Below, piece by piece: positions 37,034-45,424 of a stretch of DNA of 64,000 nucleotides (the stretch's first letter is position 1; the number at the start of each line of letters is the position of its first letter). The notes under the pieces were generated by a model. That model was not told where the DNA came from and did no database searches. It worked only from the letters and a program-made list of their open reading frames with translations. A program made the position numbers and the translations under genes. The DNA is from Alphaproteobacteria bacterium (GTDB lineage Bacteria; Pseudomonadota; Alphaproteobacteria; UBA828), in assembly GCA_011523425.1 (NCBI GenBank), contig WTGU01000077.1, positions 1 through 64,000 of the forward strand, given 5' to 3'.

Positions 37034-38080
37034 CTACATGGCGAGCTGGGCCAGTCCGGTCGCCTGGGCGCGCATCGAGTCGCGATCCGCATCGGGGAGC
37101 GGGATGAGTCCCTTGTCGGCGAGATAGCCATAGGGTCCCCAGGCGTCCTCGTCGGTGAAGGTCGCAATATACTCCTCGATTCCCGGAATCACGCCCACGT
37201 GCGCCTTCTTGACGTAGAAGTACATGGAGCGGGAGACCGGATAGCTTCCGTCGGCGATGGTGTCGAAGTCGGGCTCGACGCCGTTGATGAGGCTGCCCTG
37301 GACCTTGTCGCGGTTCTGCTCGAGGAAGCTGTAGCCGAAGATCCCGAGCGCGCTGGGGTTGGCTTTCAGCTTCTGCACGATGAGATTGTCGTTCTCACCC
37401 GCCTCGACGAAGGCGCCGTCCTCGCGGATCGAGTGGCAGATGGTCTTGTACTGCGCCTTGTCCTGCTTCTTCAGGGCCTTGATGTCGGGGAAGGTCTTGC
37501 AGCCCCCCTCCATGGCCAGCTCGACGAAGGCGTCCCGCGTGCCGGATGTCGGCGGCGGCCCGAGCACCTCGATCTTCTCCGCAGGCAGCGACGCATCGAT
37601 GTCGCTCCAGCTCTGATTGGCGTTCGGCACCATCGCGCCGTCCTGGGGCACATCCTTGGCCAGCGCGAGGAAGAGCTGCTGCAGGGTGATCGAGAACGGG
37701 TCGGACGCCTTCGAGTTGGCGAGGACGATTCCGTCGTAACCGATCATGACTTCGGTGATGCCGGTCACGCCGTTCTCGGCGCAGCGCTCGACCTCCGATG
37801 ACTTGATCCGCCGGGAGGCGTTGGTGACGTCGGGATGAGCGACGCCGACTCCGGCGCAGAACAGCTTGAGCCCACCGCCCGAGCCCGTGCTTTCGACCAC
37901 CGGAGTCTTGTTGCCCGTGGTCTTGCCGAATTCCTCGGCAACGGCGGTGGCGAAGGGGAAGACCGTCGACGAGCCCACGATCCTGATCTGGTCGCGGGCC
38001 TCGGCGGCGTTGGTCAGCGCCACCGACGCGGTCAGCGCGAGAGCTGCCGCTGCGGCGATGGCGAGGGGTGTCTTGGTCAC
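37034..38080 (-). CDS. pstS: Phosphate-binding protein (PstS family)
   Basis: This 348-residue periplasmic protein starts with a signal peptide (about 1-28, ending AEA-RDQ). The phosphate-site signatures follow: IVGSSTVFPFA, VESTGSGGGLKLFCAG, NASRRIKSSE and PTSGTRDAF. The start is GTG at 38080 because GGAGGAAGCGCC directly precedes it; an in-frame ATG at 38101 has no such site. The homologue group is that of PstS-like proteins of marine alphaproteobacteria. No pstC, pstA, pstB or phoU gene follows, so it is an orphan binding protein. A Pho box lies about 92-120 bases upstream, arguing for induction by phosphate starvation. Confidence 0.93.
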   Translation of the reverse strand: MTKTPLAIAAAAALALTASVALTNAAEARDQIRIVGSSTVFPFATAVAEEFGKTTGNKTPVVESTGSGGGLKLFCAGVGVAHPDVTNASRRIKSSEVERCAENGVTGITEVMIGYDGIVLANSKASDPFSITLQQLFLALAKDVPQDGAMVPNANQSWSDIDASLPAEKIEVLGPPPTSGTRDAFVELAMEGGCKTFPDIKALKKQDKAQYKTICHSIREDGAFVEAGENDNLIVQKLKANPSALGIFGYSFLEQNRDKVQGSLINGVEPDFDTIADGSYPVSRSMYFYVKKAHVGVIPGIEEYIATFTDEDAWGPYGYLADKGLIPLPDADRDSMRAQATGLAQLAM

Positions 38081-38171
38081 GGCGCTTCCTCCGGGTGGCA
38101 TCGCATCCCGCCGGCTGCGGCCGCGCCGGTGCGGCCGCCCGGGATGACGTGCGAACGCTAGCCGCCGTGCG

Positions 38172-38200
38172 ACGATGGAAATGAGACGGAAATGTGACAG
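38172..38200 (-). promoter_or_regulatory. Pho box upstream of pstS
   Basis: Read on the minus strand, CTGTCAC-ATTT-CCGTCTC-ATTT-CCATCGT gives three 7-base half-sites separated by 4-base AT-rich spacers at an 11-base period. This is the PhoB-binding pattern. The first half-site is an exact consensus match and the others are degraded. Confidence 0.75.
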
Positions 38201-38255
38201 TTCGTTGACTAAGGGCCCGGCCCCGCGGCCCCGCCCGCCGCGCCGGGACGGCGCG

Positions 38256-38537
38256 CTACTTCATCTCGACTTCGATGAAGATCACGTCGTCCGTCTCGCT
38301 CGGGTTGATCACGTCGTGCTCGACCCCTTCGCCCCGGAAGTAGGGGGAGCCGGTCACGATGTCGATGGTGCGCTCGCCGTCGGGCTCCTTGAGGTGGAGT
38401 TGCCCGGTGGTCACCGGCACCACCACGTAGTCGTACTCGTGCCGATGCCAGCCCGTGGCCTCGCCGGGCCTGAAGCGCCACTCGGTGACGCGCACGCGCT
38501 CGTTGTCGATCAGCTGGGTTGGCGTCGCTGCGCCCAT
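38256..38537 (-). CDS. Small cupin-domain protein
   Basis: This 93-residue single-domain cupin has motif 1 GWHRHEYDYVVVPVTTGQL, whose two His and the Glu can bind metal. Motif 2 is reduced: SPYFRGEGVEHDVINPSE, with one His. Such small cupins bind a metal and a small acid or act as isomerases or dioxygenases, but the role is unknown here. The ATG at 38537 follows GGAGGT and is preferred over an overlapping GTG two codons upstream that lies inside the ribosome-binding site. It stands alone between pstS and the molybdate genes, with no shared transcript evident. Confidence 0.85.
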   Translation of the reverse strand: MGAATPTQLIDNERVRVTEWRFRPGEATGWHRHEYDYVVVPVTTGQLHLKEPDGERTIDIVTGSPYFRGEGVEHDVINPSETDDVIFIEVEMK

Positions 38538-38643
38538 GACCACCTCCGCCGCAAGGATCGTCCCTTCCCGCAGCGTCCCAGTTTAGAGGGCGCTCCGCAA
38601 GCCCGCGCCCGCGCGGGCCTCATGCTGTGCCACGAAGGCCGGC

Positions 38644-39747
38644 TCAGGGGTCGGCCTGCGCGGCCTGAACCAGGGATGCCGGATCGACCGCAACGCTCTT
38701 GATCAGCGCATAGACCTCCGCGCCGGGGGCGAGGCCGAGGCCGTCGGCGGAGCGCGCGGTGATCCGCGCCGTAAGCCGCGTGCCGATGTCCACCGCCACA
38801 TCCACCGAGGCGCCGCGGCGCGGGCCGATCTCCACCACCCGGCCGCGAAAGACGTTGAGCACGCTCGTCTCGCGTGGCTCGGCGGTGGCCAGCGCCACGT
38901 CGCGCGCCCGCACGCGGACCCGGAGCCGCCGTCCGGGATCGAGCCTGAGGCGCGGCACGCGCAGGGTGCCGCCCGGCACCGCCAGCTCCGACAGCCCGTA
39001 AGCCGCGTCGTGGCGCTCCACCACCGCGTCCAGCACCGCGCCGGCCGCATCCGCGCCGGCCAGCGGGTCGAGATCGAGCCGCGCCATGATGTCGGCGGCG
39101 GGACCCGCAGCGGCGACCCTGCCGTGCGCCATCACCACGATCGTGCCTGCAAGCCGCGCCACCTCGTCCACCGCGTGGCTGACGTAGACGATCGGCACGC
39201 CGGTCTCGTCGCGCAGCCGCTCGATGTGGTCCATGACCTGGGCCTTGCGCGGCAGGTCGAGCGCGGCCAGCGGCTCGTCCATGAGGAGCAGCTCCGGCTG
39301 CGCCATGAGCGCGCGGCCCAGCGCCACGCGCTGGCGCTCGCCGCCGGAGAGCGTGCCGGGCCGGCGCTGCAGCAGCGCCTCCAGCCCGAGCAGCGCCACG
39401 ACCCGATCGAGCGTCGCGTGGCGCCGCTCCTTCGGCGCGAAGCGGCGGCCGTAGAGGAGGTTGCGGCGCACGCTGAGGTGCGGGAAGAGCCGCCCGTCCT
39501 GGAACACGTAGCCGATGCGACGGCGCTCCGGCCTGAGGTCGATCCCCGCTTCCGAATCGAAGAGGACGCGCTCGCCGAGCGCGATCCGCCCGGAAGCCGG
39601 CCGAACCAGGCCGGCGATGGCGTCGACGAGCGTCGTCTTGCCGGCACCGGACGCGCCGAACAGCGCCACGATGCCGTCGGTCTCGGCGGCAAAGGCCGTA
39701 TCCAGCGCGAAGGCGCCGCGGGCGAGCCGTGCGCTGACCGACAGCAT
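38644..39747 (-). CDS. modC: Molybdate ABC transporter ATP-binding protein
   Basis: This 367-residue ATPase powers molybdate import with ModB. Walker A GASGAGKTT (about 32-40), signature LSGGERQRVALGRAL, Walker B LLLMDEPLAALD and the switch His in VYVSHAVDEV are intact. The C-terminal part is a TOBE/MOP domain (about 295-355) with DIGTRLTARITARSADGLGL, which binds molybdate. The ATG overlaps the modB stop (TGATG), so the two are coupled, and the preceding GTG is ignored. Order and neighbours give modABC. No ModE-binding site was recognised. Tungstate may also be carried. Confidence 0.93.
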   Translation of the reverse strand: MLSVSARLARGAFALDTAFAAETDGIVALFGASGAGKTTLVDAIAGLVRPASGRIALGERVLFDSEAGIDLRPERRRIGYVFQDGRLFPHLSVRRNLLYGRRFAPKERRHATLDRVVALLGLEALLQRRPGTLSGGERQRVALGRALMAQPELLLMDEPLAALDLPRKAQVMDHIERLRDETGVPIVYVSHAVDEVARLAGTIVVMAHGRVAAAGPAADIMARLDLDPLAGADAAGAVLDAVVERHDAAYGLSELAVPGGTLRVPRLRLDPGRRLRVRVRARDVALATAEPRETSVLNVFRGRVVEIGPRRGASVDVAVDIGTRLTARITARSADGLGLAPGAEVYALIKSVAVDPASLVQAAQADP

Positions 39748-40436
39748 CACCCCTCCAGCCTGCGCTTCAGCATGCGGGCGAGCAGCTCGGAGCCGAGCAG
39801 CGCGGCAAAGGCGATGACGATGGCGATCACCATCAGGCGGAACGCGCCGTCCAGCCCGCCCGGCACCTGGGTGTAGGTGTAGAGCGCGAGCGGCAGCGTC
39901 CGGGTCTCGCCGGGAATGTTGGAGACGAAGGTGATGGTGGCGCCGAACTCGCCAAGGCAGCGGGCGAAGGCGAGGATGACGCCGGTCAGCACGCCCGGCA
40001 GCATCAGCGGCAGGCTGACGGTCGCGAACACCCAGAGCGGCGGGGCGCCGAGGGTGCGGGCAGCGGTCTCCAGCCGGCGGTCCGTGCCTTCGATGGAGAG
40101 CCGGATGGCGCGCACCATGAGGGGGAAGGAGACCACGGCCGCGGCCACCGCCGCCCCCTGCCAGGTGAAGGCGAGCGTGATGCCGAACCAGTCGTCGAGC
40201 CAGGCGCCGAGCGGTCCCTGCCTGCCGAGCAGCAGCAGCAGCACGAAGCCCACCACCACCGGCGGCAGCAGCAGCGGCAGGTGGACGATGCCGTTGAGCA
40301 GCGAATGGCCGGGGAAGCGGTGCCGCGCCAGCAGCCAGGCGACGGCGATTCCGAGCGGCAGGCTCACCAGCACCGCCCAGCCTGCCACCCGCAGGCTGAG
40401 CGCGATCGCCTCGACCTCGAGCGGCGTCAGCGTCAT
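39747..40436 (-). CDS. modB: Molybdate ABC transporter permease
   Basis: This 229-residue inner-membrane permease has about five to six membrane helices. The cytoplasmic coupling loop RRLETAARTLGAPPLWVFATVSLPLMLPG (about 121-149) is the EAA motif that contacts ModC. The length is normal. The start at 40436 lies 4 bases after the modA stop, and the stop overlaps modC, so modABC is one operon. The final stretch is a strongly hydrophobic helix and a basic end. The assignment rests on the ModB family pattern plus neighbours. Confidence 0.93.
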   Translation of the reverse strand: MTLTPLEVEAIALSLRVAGWAVLVSLPLGIAVAWLLARHRFPGHSLLNGIVHLPLLLPPVVVGFVLLLLLGRQGPLGAWLDDWFGITLAFTWQGAAVAAAVVSFPLMVRAIRLSIEGTDRRLETAARTLGAPPLWVFATVSLPLMLPGVLTGVILAFARCLGEFGATITFVSNIPGETRTLPLALYTYTQVPGGLDGAFRLMVIAIVIAFAALLGSELLARMLKRRLEG

Positions 40437-40440
40437 CGTC

Positions 40441-41229
40441 TCAGTCCACGACGAAGCCGGCGCGCGCGAACGCCGCGCGACCCTCCGGCCCGGTGAGGAA
40501 GGCGAAGAAGCGCGCGGCCAGCGGCGGGGGGCGTCCGCTCAGCAGGGCGACGGGATAGACGATGGGCTCGTGCAGCGCCGGCGGCACCGTCGCGACGATG
40601 CGCACGTCCTCGATCCACCCGACGTCCGTGGCATAGACCATGCCGAGCGGCGCCTCGCCGCGCGCCACCAGCGCGAGCGCGGCGCGCACGTCGGCGGTCG
40701 GTGCGAGGCGGTCGCTCACGGCGGGCCAGAGGCCGAGCGCCTCCAGCGCCTGTCTCGCGTAGATCCCGGCCGGGACATGAGCGGGGTCGCCGATGGCGAG
40801 CCGCCCGCCGGCGAGCAGCGCCGCGATGTTCAGTCCCGGCGACGGCGTGAACGGCATGATGTCTTCGCGGGCGGTGACGAACACCAGGTGATTGCCGGCG
40901 AGCGGCCGCCGGCTGCCGGGCACGATCAGGCCCTGCGCCTCCACGTGGTCCATCCACGCCGCGTTGGCCGCGAGGAAGATGTGGGCCGGCGCGCCGCTCT
41001 CGATCTGCCGGGCGAGCGCCGAGGTGCCGGCATAGGAGGCCACGACCCTGCCCTCCGGCCCGGCATCGAAGGCGCCGATGACCGCGTCGACCACGTGCGC
41101 CGTGCTCGCCGCCGCGAGCACCACCGTCCGCTCCCCGGCCGCCGCCGGGCCTGCCCACAGGCAGAGAAGAAGCCCGGCGAATACCAGCCAAATTGTCCGA
41201 GGAGCGCCGATACGTCCGCCACCCCTCAC
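40441..41229 (-). CDS. modA: Molybdate-binding periplasmic protein
   Basis: This 262-residue binding protein has a signal peptide (about residues 10-34, ending PAAAG-ERT). The ModA fold follows: VLAAASTAHVVDAVIGAF, then SYAGTSALARQIESGAPAHIFLAANAAWMDH, and a later MVYATDVGWIED. The GTG at 41229 is chosen because an open frame continuing upstream reads only through a dispersed repeat (41232-41326) whose translation is a well-known artefact. The repeat thus lies directly before the start and must contain or displace the promoter. Binding residues correspond to Ser/Thr of the first motif and the Tyr of YATDVG. Confidence 0.92.
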   Translation of the reverse strand: MRGGGRIGAPRTIWLVFAGLLLCLWAGPAAAGERTVVLAAASTAHVVDAVIGAFDAGPEGRVVASYAGTSALARQIESGAPAHIFLAANAAWMDHVEAQGLIVPGSRRPLAGNHLVFVTAREDIMPFTPSPGLNIAALLAGGRLAIGDPAHVPAGIYARQALEALGLWPAVSDRLAPTADVRAALALVARGEAPLGMVYATDVGWIEDVRIVATVPPALHEPIVYPVALLSGRPPPLAARFFAFLTGPEGRAAFARAGFVVD

Positions 41230-41231
41230 GT

Positions 41232-41326
41232 CGTCATGCCCGGACTCGTTCCGGGCATCTCTTCCAACTGACTCCGCCGGAGGGTGGGTGGATTCGTGGA
41301 TGGCCGGAACAAGTCCGGCCATGACG
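41232..41326. repeat. Two-hairpin dispersed palindromic element
   Basis: ATGCCCGGA/TCCGGGCAT (41236-41258, 5-base loop) and ATGGCCGGA/TCCGGCCAT (41300-41322, 5-base loop) form two perfect 9-base stems. They are enclosed by CGTC and GACG. Reading through it gives a peptide of the type VMAGLVPAIH, a string often seen when this kind of alphaproteobacterial element is wrongly translated. A short relative lies at 825-844. Confidence 0.8.
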
Positions 41327-41612
41327 CGGGGGGAACGCCGTGCCAGTCCATATGCAATTCGCAAACGGGACGCCTGTTGCCACACGTCGCGCGTCGCGAC
41401 CCCCGCAGGGCTCGCGCCTCCTCCTCGTCCTCTGCTGCTTGAGGCGGATGCCAGACGTGGAACGAGCGCTCCCGCACCTCCACGGCGCCTCGACCGTTCG
41501 CCGACGGGGGCCGACCGTTCCGTCGTTCGGGCGGCCGCTCGACCCGGCGGGGCCGCGTCGGCGAGGCGACTGTAGCGCCGGGCCAGGCCGTGCGCAACGC
41601 GCGAGCGGGCCG
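41327..41612. other. Intergenic stretch, nothing clear
   Basis: These 286 bases are very GC-rich with several small palindromic runs but no convincing gene, promoter or repeat on either strand. The molybdate promoter probably lies here, upstream of the dispersed element. The stretch separates modA from the end of the ABC sugar-importer cluster. Confidence 0.4.
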
Positions 41613-42077
41613 TCAGGCCTGGGGGAAGCCGGTGGGGCGGGTGCCGTGGGCGTCCGCGTCTGCGGCGGTGCCGGGGTTGCTGTAGTAGATGGTCATGTCG
41701 CGGATCAGCCCGCCCCGGCAGCGGAAGAAGTTGCAGTTGCGCAGGCGCTGCACGCCGGCATTGCGATAGGCAGACTCGGGCTTCGGCGTCAGGGTGACGA
41801 GAAAGGTCGCGGCGCAGCGCTCGTTCGCCTCGTCCACATAGTGGACGAACTCGGTGAACCGGGCCTCGTAGTTCGCGAGCAGATGCTCGAAGAAGCGCGG
41901 CAGCGGCGTCTCGCCGGGGCCGGGCGCCGCCTTGAAGACGCGGGGCTCCGCGTCGCCGTGATAGATCGTCACCTGCGCATCGGCGGTGAAGCAGGTCACG
42001 ACCGCCGGGATGTCGGCGCGGGTGACATTGCCGAAATAGCGCCGCTCCACCAGGTCGACGTAGTCGTCTCTCGTCAT
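41613..42077 (-). CDS. SnoaL/NTF2-like protein
   Basis: This 154-residue protein has the alpha+beta cone pattern of the NTF2/SnoaL superfamily: YVDLVERRYFGNVTRADIPAVVTCFTADAQVTIYHG, then helical and strand segments ending DMTIYYSN. Members are ketosteroid-isomerase-like enzymes, polyketide cyclases or binding proteins, so no reaction can be given. It follows the small membrane protein on the same strand by 27 bases and may be the last gene of the ABC importer operon. It could process the imported compound, though this is only positional inference. Confidence 0.75.
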   Translation of the reverse strand: MTRDDYVDLVERRYFGNVTRADIPAVVTCFTADAQVTIYHGDAEPRVFKAAPGPGETPLPRFFEHLLANYEARFTEFVHYVDEANERCAATFLVTLTPKPESAYRNAGVQRLRNCNFFRCRGGLIRDMTIYYSNPGTAADADAHGTRPTGFPQA

Positions 42078-42104
42078 CGCGCGCCGCTCCGGCTTGCCGC
42101 CACG

Positions 42105-42434
42105 CTAGAGCAGGATTTCGACGAAGCCGAGGGCGATGAACACGGCGATGATCAAGATCGCGCCGACGATGGCGGTGACGCGCACCACGCGGCGCACCGG
42201 ATTCTGGGTGTTGGCGAACGGGATGAGGTTGAAGAGCAGCCCCCCGGCCACGACCATGATGCAGCCGGCCGAGAAGAGTGGCCGGTAAACGGGCTGGAAG
42301 ATGAAGACGAGGGCGAGCAGGCAGAGCGCGATGATCGCGAGCACGATCAGCCGCGCCGTGCGCCGCGACATGTTGGGCCGCGCAGGCTTCTCCGGCGCCG
42401 GCGCTTCCTGGGGCTCCACCTGTGCGTCACTCAT
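42105..42434 (-). CDS. Small membrane protein in ABC importer operon
   Basis: This 109-residue protein has a charged Pro/Glu-rich N-terminus (about 1-25). Three hydrophobic segments follow, around residues 28-47, 52-70 and 84-108. Its start overlaps the stop of the ATPase gene by four bases, indicating coupled translation. No family is recognised. Some two-ATPase glycerol-type importers carry a small extra membrane protein, which gives context but not identity. It may modulate or stabilise the permease. Confidence 0.7.
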   Translation of the reverse strand: MSDAQVEPQEAPAPEKPARPNMSRRTARLIVLAIIALCLLALVFIFQPVYRPLFSAGCIMVVAGGLLFNLIPFANTQNPVRRVVRVTAIVGAILIIAVFIALGFVEILL

Positions 42435-43531
42435 GACGCGATCCTCACGCCGTCATGGTCGAAGAGGTGCACCTGGCCCGGGATTGGCGCCGCGTGCAGC
42501 GTGTCGCCCACCCGGACCGGGTGGCCGCGACTCGTCACCACGCGCAGGTCGTTCTCGCCGATTCGGAGGTGGGTCAGCGTCTCGGCGCCCATGGGCTCGA
42601 TCAGGTCGACCCGGCCGGAGATCGTAGCCGGGCCCGCCTCGGGCACGGGCGCGAGGCCGCGCGGGCGCACGCCAACGGTGAGCGGGGCGTTGCGCCGTGC
42701 GACGACGCCCTGCAGGGAGACCTCCGCGTGCAGCGGCAGCACCACCTCCTGCCCCAGCATGTCCACGGTTGCCGTGTCCTCGTCGGCGTCGATGACGTTC
42801 GCCTCGATCAGGTTCATCTGCGGTGTGCCGATGAAGCCCGCGACGAAGACGTTGGCGGGCTTCGCGAAGATGTCGTGCGGGCTGGCCACCTGCTCGATGA
42901 TGCCGTCGCGCATGACCGCGATGCGATCGGCGATGGTGAGCGCCTCGATCTGGTCGTGGGTCACGATCACGGTGGCCTTGTGCAGCCCGTTCAGGAGCTG
43001 CTTGATCTGCCCCCGCATCTCCTGGCGCACCGCGATGTCGAGGCGGCTGAGCGGCTCGTCGAAGAGGAAGCACTGCGGGTCGCGGATGATCGCGCGGCCC
43101 ACGGCGACCCGCTGCTTCTCGCCTTCGGCCAGCCTGCCGGGAACCCGCCCCAGGGCGTGGGAGAGGTCGAGGAGGCCGGCGATCTCGCGCACCCGGCGGT
43201 CGATCTCGTCCTTGGTGATGCGCTCGGCATGGAGTGGGAAGGCCAGGTTATCGGCCACCGTCAGGCTCGGATAGAGCGCGTAGAACTGGAACACCATGGC
43301 GATGTCGCGCTCGGCGGGCGCGAGGTCGTTGACCCGCGTGCCGGCGATGTGGATGTCGCCCGCCGTCACGTCCTCGAGGCCCGCGATCATACGCAGCGTC
43401 GTGGTCTTGCCGCAGCCGGACGGGCCCAGCAGGCACACCACCTCGCCGCCCTCCACGTCGAGATCGATGTCGTCGACCGCAGCCAGCGAGCCGAAGCGCT
43501 TGGTCAGGTTGCGGAGCTCGATATCGGCCAT
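42431..43531 (-). CDS. ABC importer ATPase 2, degenerate signature motif
   Basis: This 366-residue CUT1-type ATPase (UgpC/MalK-like) has Walker A GPSGCGKTTTLR (about 33-44), Q-loop FQFYALYP, Walker B CFLFDEPLSRLD and the switch His in VIVTHDQIEALT. The signature that should read LSGGQ is LAEGEKQR. In a heterodimer this makes a weak composite site with its partner. A TOBE domain fills the C-terminal third. It is fourth of the core transport genes, between permease 2 (7-base gap) and the small membrane protein (overlap). The substrate is unknown; glycerol-type or sugar-alcohol-type import is likely from family. Confidence 0.9.
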   Translation of the reverse strand: MADIELRNLTKRFGSLAAVDDIDLDVEGGEVVCLLGPSGCGKTTTLRMIAGLEDVTAGDIHIAGTRVNDLAPAERDIAMVFQFYALYPSLTVADNLAFPLHAERITKDEIDRRVREIAGLLDLSHALGRVPGRLAEGEKQRVAVGRAIIRDPQCFLFDEPLSRLDIAVRQEMRGQIKQLLNGLHKATVIVTHDQIEALTIADRIAVMRDGIIEQVASPHDIFAKPANVFVAGFIGTPQMNLIEANVIDADEDTATVDMLGQEVVLPLHAEVSLQGVVARRNAPLTVGVRPRGLAPVPEAGPATISGRVDLIEPMGAETLTHLRIGENDLRVVTSRGHPVRVGDTLHAAPIPGQVHLFDHDGVRIAS

Positions 43532-43538
43532 GGGTCCG

Positions 43539-44408
43539 CTACCGCCTGATCGTGCCGAAGGTGACGCCGCGCAGAAGCTGGTTCTGCAGCAGGAAGGTCA
43601 CGATCACCACGGGGATCAGGAAGAGCGTCTCGATCGCCGCCAGCAGCCCCCAGCGCACGCCGATGTCGCCGCCGATGGTCTGCGCCATGGCGACCGGCAC
43701 CGTGCGCGTGTCGCGGCCCGTGAGCAGCAGGGCGAAGAGGAACTCGTTCCAGGTGAGGATGAGGCCGAAGACGGCGGTCGCCGCGATGCCCGCCTTCACC
43801 TGCGGCAGGCAGATGCGGAAGAAGATCTTCATCTCCGAGCTGCCGTCCATGCGGGCGGCGTCCTCCACCTCGCGCGGTATCTCGTCGAAGAAGCTCTTCA
43901 TCATCCAGATGGTGAAGGGCAGGTTGAAGGCGGCATAGAGCAGGATGATGCCGATATAGCTGCCGCTGAGCCCGCTCAGGCGGAACATGATGAAGATCGG
44001 GATGATGACGATGATCGGCGGCAGCATCCGGGTCGTGAGGATGATGAAGAGGTAGGTCTCGTTGCCCTTGAGCGGCCAGCGCGAGAAGCCGTAGGCCGCG
44101 ATCGTGCCGATGATGAGCGCGACCCCGACCGAAGCGCCGGCGATGAAGATGCTGTTGAAGAAGAAGAGGTCGAAGTGGGTGTCCACCGCCGCGCCGCCGC
44201 GCTCGTAGGCGCGGGCGAAGACGTTGGCGAAGTTCTCCAGCGTCGGCGTGAAGATGAACTTGGGCGGGGTGGACAGCGCGTCGGTGTGGGACTTGAACGC
44301 GGTCAGGATGATCCACAGCACCGGGAAGAAGTAGATGAAGCTGATGACGGTCGAGAACGCGGTCCGCCGCCAGCCTGCCTTGCCGATCTCGCGCCGTTTG
44401 CGGGCCAT
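43539..44408 (-). CDS. ABC sugar-type permease (MalG-like)
   Basis: This 289-residue inner-membrane permease has six predicted helices. The EAA coupling loop IPREVEDAARMDGSSEMKIFFRICLPQVKAG (about 177-207) contacts an ATPase. The short cytoplasmic N-terminus (MARKRREIGKAG) is typical of the MalG-type partner. It is 3 bases downstream of the first permease gene, and the ATPase 2 gene follows by 7 bases. The pair is expected to form the heterodimeric channel of a CUT1 importer. No frame damage is seen. Confidence 0.9.
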   Translation of the reverse strand: MARKRREIGKAGWRRTAFSTVISFIYFFPVLWIILTAFKSHTDALSTPPKFIFTPTLENFANVFARAYERGGAAVDTHFDLFFFNSIFIAGASVGVALIIGTIAAYGFSRWPLKGNETYLFIILTTRMLPPIIVIIPIFIMFRLSGLSGSYIGIILLYAAFNLPFTIWMMKSFFDEIPREVEDAARMDGSSEMKIFFRICLPQVKAGIAATAVFGLILTWNEFLFALLLTGRDTRTVPVAMAQTIGGDIGVRWGLLAAIETLFLIPVVIVTFLLQNQLLRGVTFGTIRR

Positions 44409-44411
44409 GGC

Positions 44412-45329
44412 CTACTGCTCCTCCACGTCCCGTCGCCTGACGAAGAAGAGATAGAGGTTGGTCAGCACGATCACCACGAAGAGCAGGATATAGCCGAGAG
44501 CCGCCGACTGGCTGGTCTTGAAGTACTGGAAGGCCACCCGATAGACATAGACGGCGATCGTCTCCGTCGAGGTTCCCGGCCCGCCCTCGGTGATCAGGAA
44601 CACGATGTCGAACAGCTTGAACGCCTCGATGGTACGGAAGAGGATCGCCAGCAACAACAGGCCCCGGATGTAGGGGAAGGTGATCGTCCAGAAGCGCCGC
44701 CACCAGGAGGCGCGGTCGATCTCGGCGGCCTCGTAGAGGTGCTTCGGCACGCTGACGAGGCCCGCGAGCACCAGCAGCATCACGAAGGGCGACCACATCC
44801 AGACGTCGGCGAAGATGATGCCGGCGAGCGCGCCCACCTCGGAGCCCAGCAGGATGAAGGGCTCGCCGGTGACCGCCTTCACCGCCTGGCTGAGGAGGCC
44901 GAAGGTCGGCTCGTAGTAGTAGCGGAAGAAGGCGCCGACCGCGACGAAGCTCAGCATCATCGGCGTCAGCACCAGCATCAGCAGCACGCGGCGGCCGGGG
45001 AACGTCTTCTCGAAGAGGAGTGCCAGCAGGAAGCCCACCACGAGCTGCAGCAGCACGTCGACCGTCACCACGATGGCCGTGGTCTGGAAGCGCTCCCAGA
45101 CCACCGGGTCCGTGAGCACCTTCTCGTAGTTCTTGAACCAGACGAACTCCGGTTCCTTCACGCGGTTCGCCCGGTAGCGATAGAAGCTCAGGCCGAACGA
45201 CCAGAGCAGAGGAAAGATGTTCATGATGACGAGCACGGCGAGCGCGGGCGAGACCAGGAGCGGCCCGCGGTTGCGCTCGAAAAAGCGCTCCAGCAGCGTG
45301 CCGTGCTCAGCGTGATAGGTGGCGGCCAT
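44412..45329 (-). CDS. ABC sugar-type permease (MalF-like)
   Basis: This 305-residue permease has six helices, with a first one near residues 25-45 (LLVSPALAVLVIMNIFPLLWS). The EAA loop VPKHLYEAAEIDRASWWRRFWTITFPYIRG (about 192-221) contacts an ATPase. The start at 45329 lies 95 bases downstream of the binding-protein stop, a gap that holds a strong stem-loop. The substrate is not predictable from sequence. It is directly followed by the MalG-like gene, as in most CUT1 importers. Confidence 0.9.
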   Translation of the reverse strand: MAATYHAEHGTLLERFFERNRGPLLVSPALAVLVIMNIFPLLWSFGLSFYRYRANRVKEPEFVWFKNYEKVLTDPVVWERFQTTAIVVTVDVLLQLVVGFLLALLFEKTFPGRRVLLMLVLTPMMLSFVAVGAFFRYYYEPTFGLLSQAVKAVTGEPFILLGSEVGALAGIIFADVWMWSPFVMLLVLAGLVSVPKHLYEAAEIDRASWWRRFWTITFPYIRGLLLLAILFRTIEAFKLFDIVFLITEGGPGTSTETIAVYVYRVAFQYFKTSQSAALGYILLFVVIVLTNLYLFFVRRRDVEEQ

Positions 45330-45379
45330 GCTTCAGGGGCCGGTCAAGCTCTGTGTCCGGGGAACCGGCGGGACGGAAA

Positions 45380-45408
45380 GGGGGCGGCGCCGGCGCGGCG
45401 CCGCCCCC
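45380..45408 (-). terminator. 12-base-pair stem-loop after the binding-protein gene
   Basis: GGGGGCGGCGCC (45380-45391) and GGCGCCGCCCCC (45397-45408) form a perfect stem with a 5-base loop. On the transcript strand a CTTTCCG stretch follows. Such hairpins after binding-protein genes partly stop transcription or protect the upstream mRNA, so the binding protein is made in excess of the permeases. Confidence 0.7.
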
Positions 45409-45424
45409 GATACCGCCTCGATCG

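Noticed and set aside
41230-41385. N-terminal extension of modA
   Set aside because: It is a translation of the dispersed palindromic element. The signal peptide begins after the GTG at 41229.
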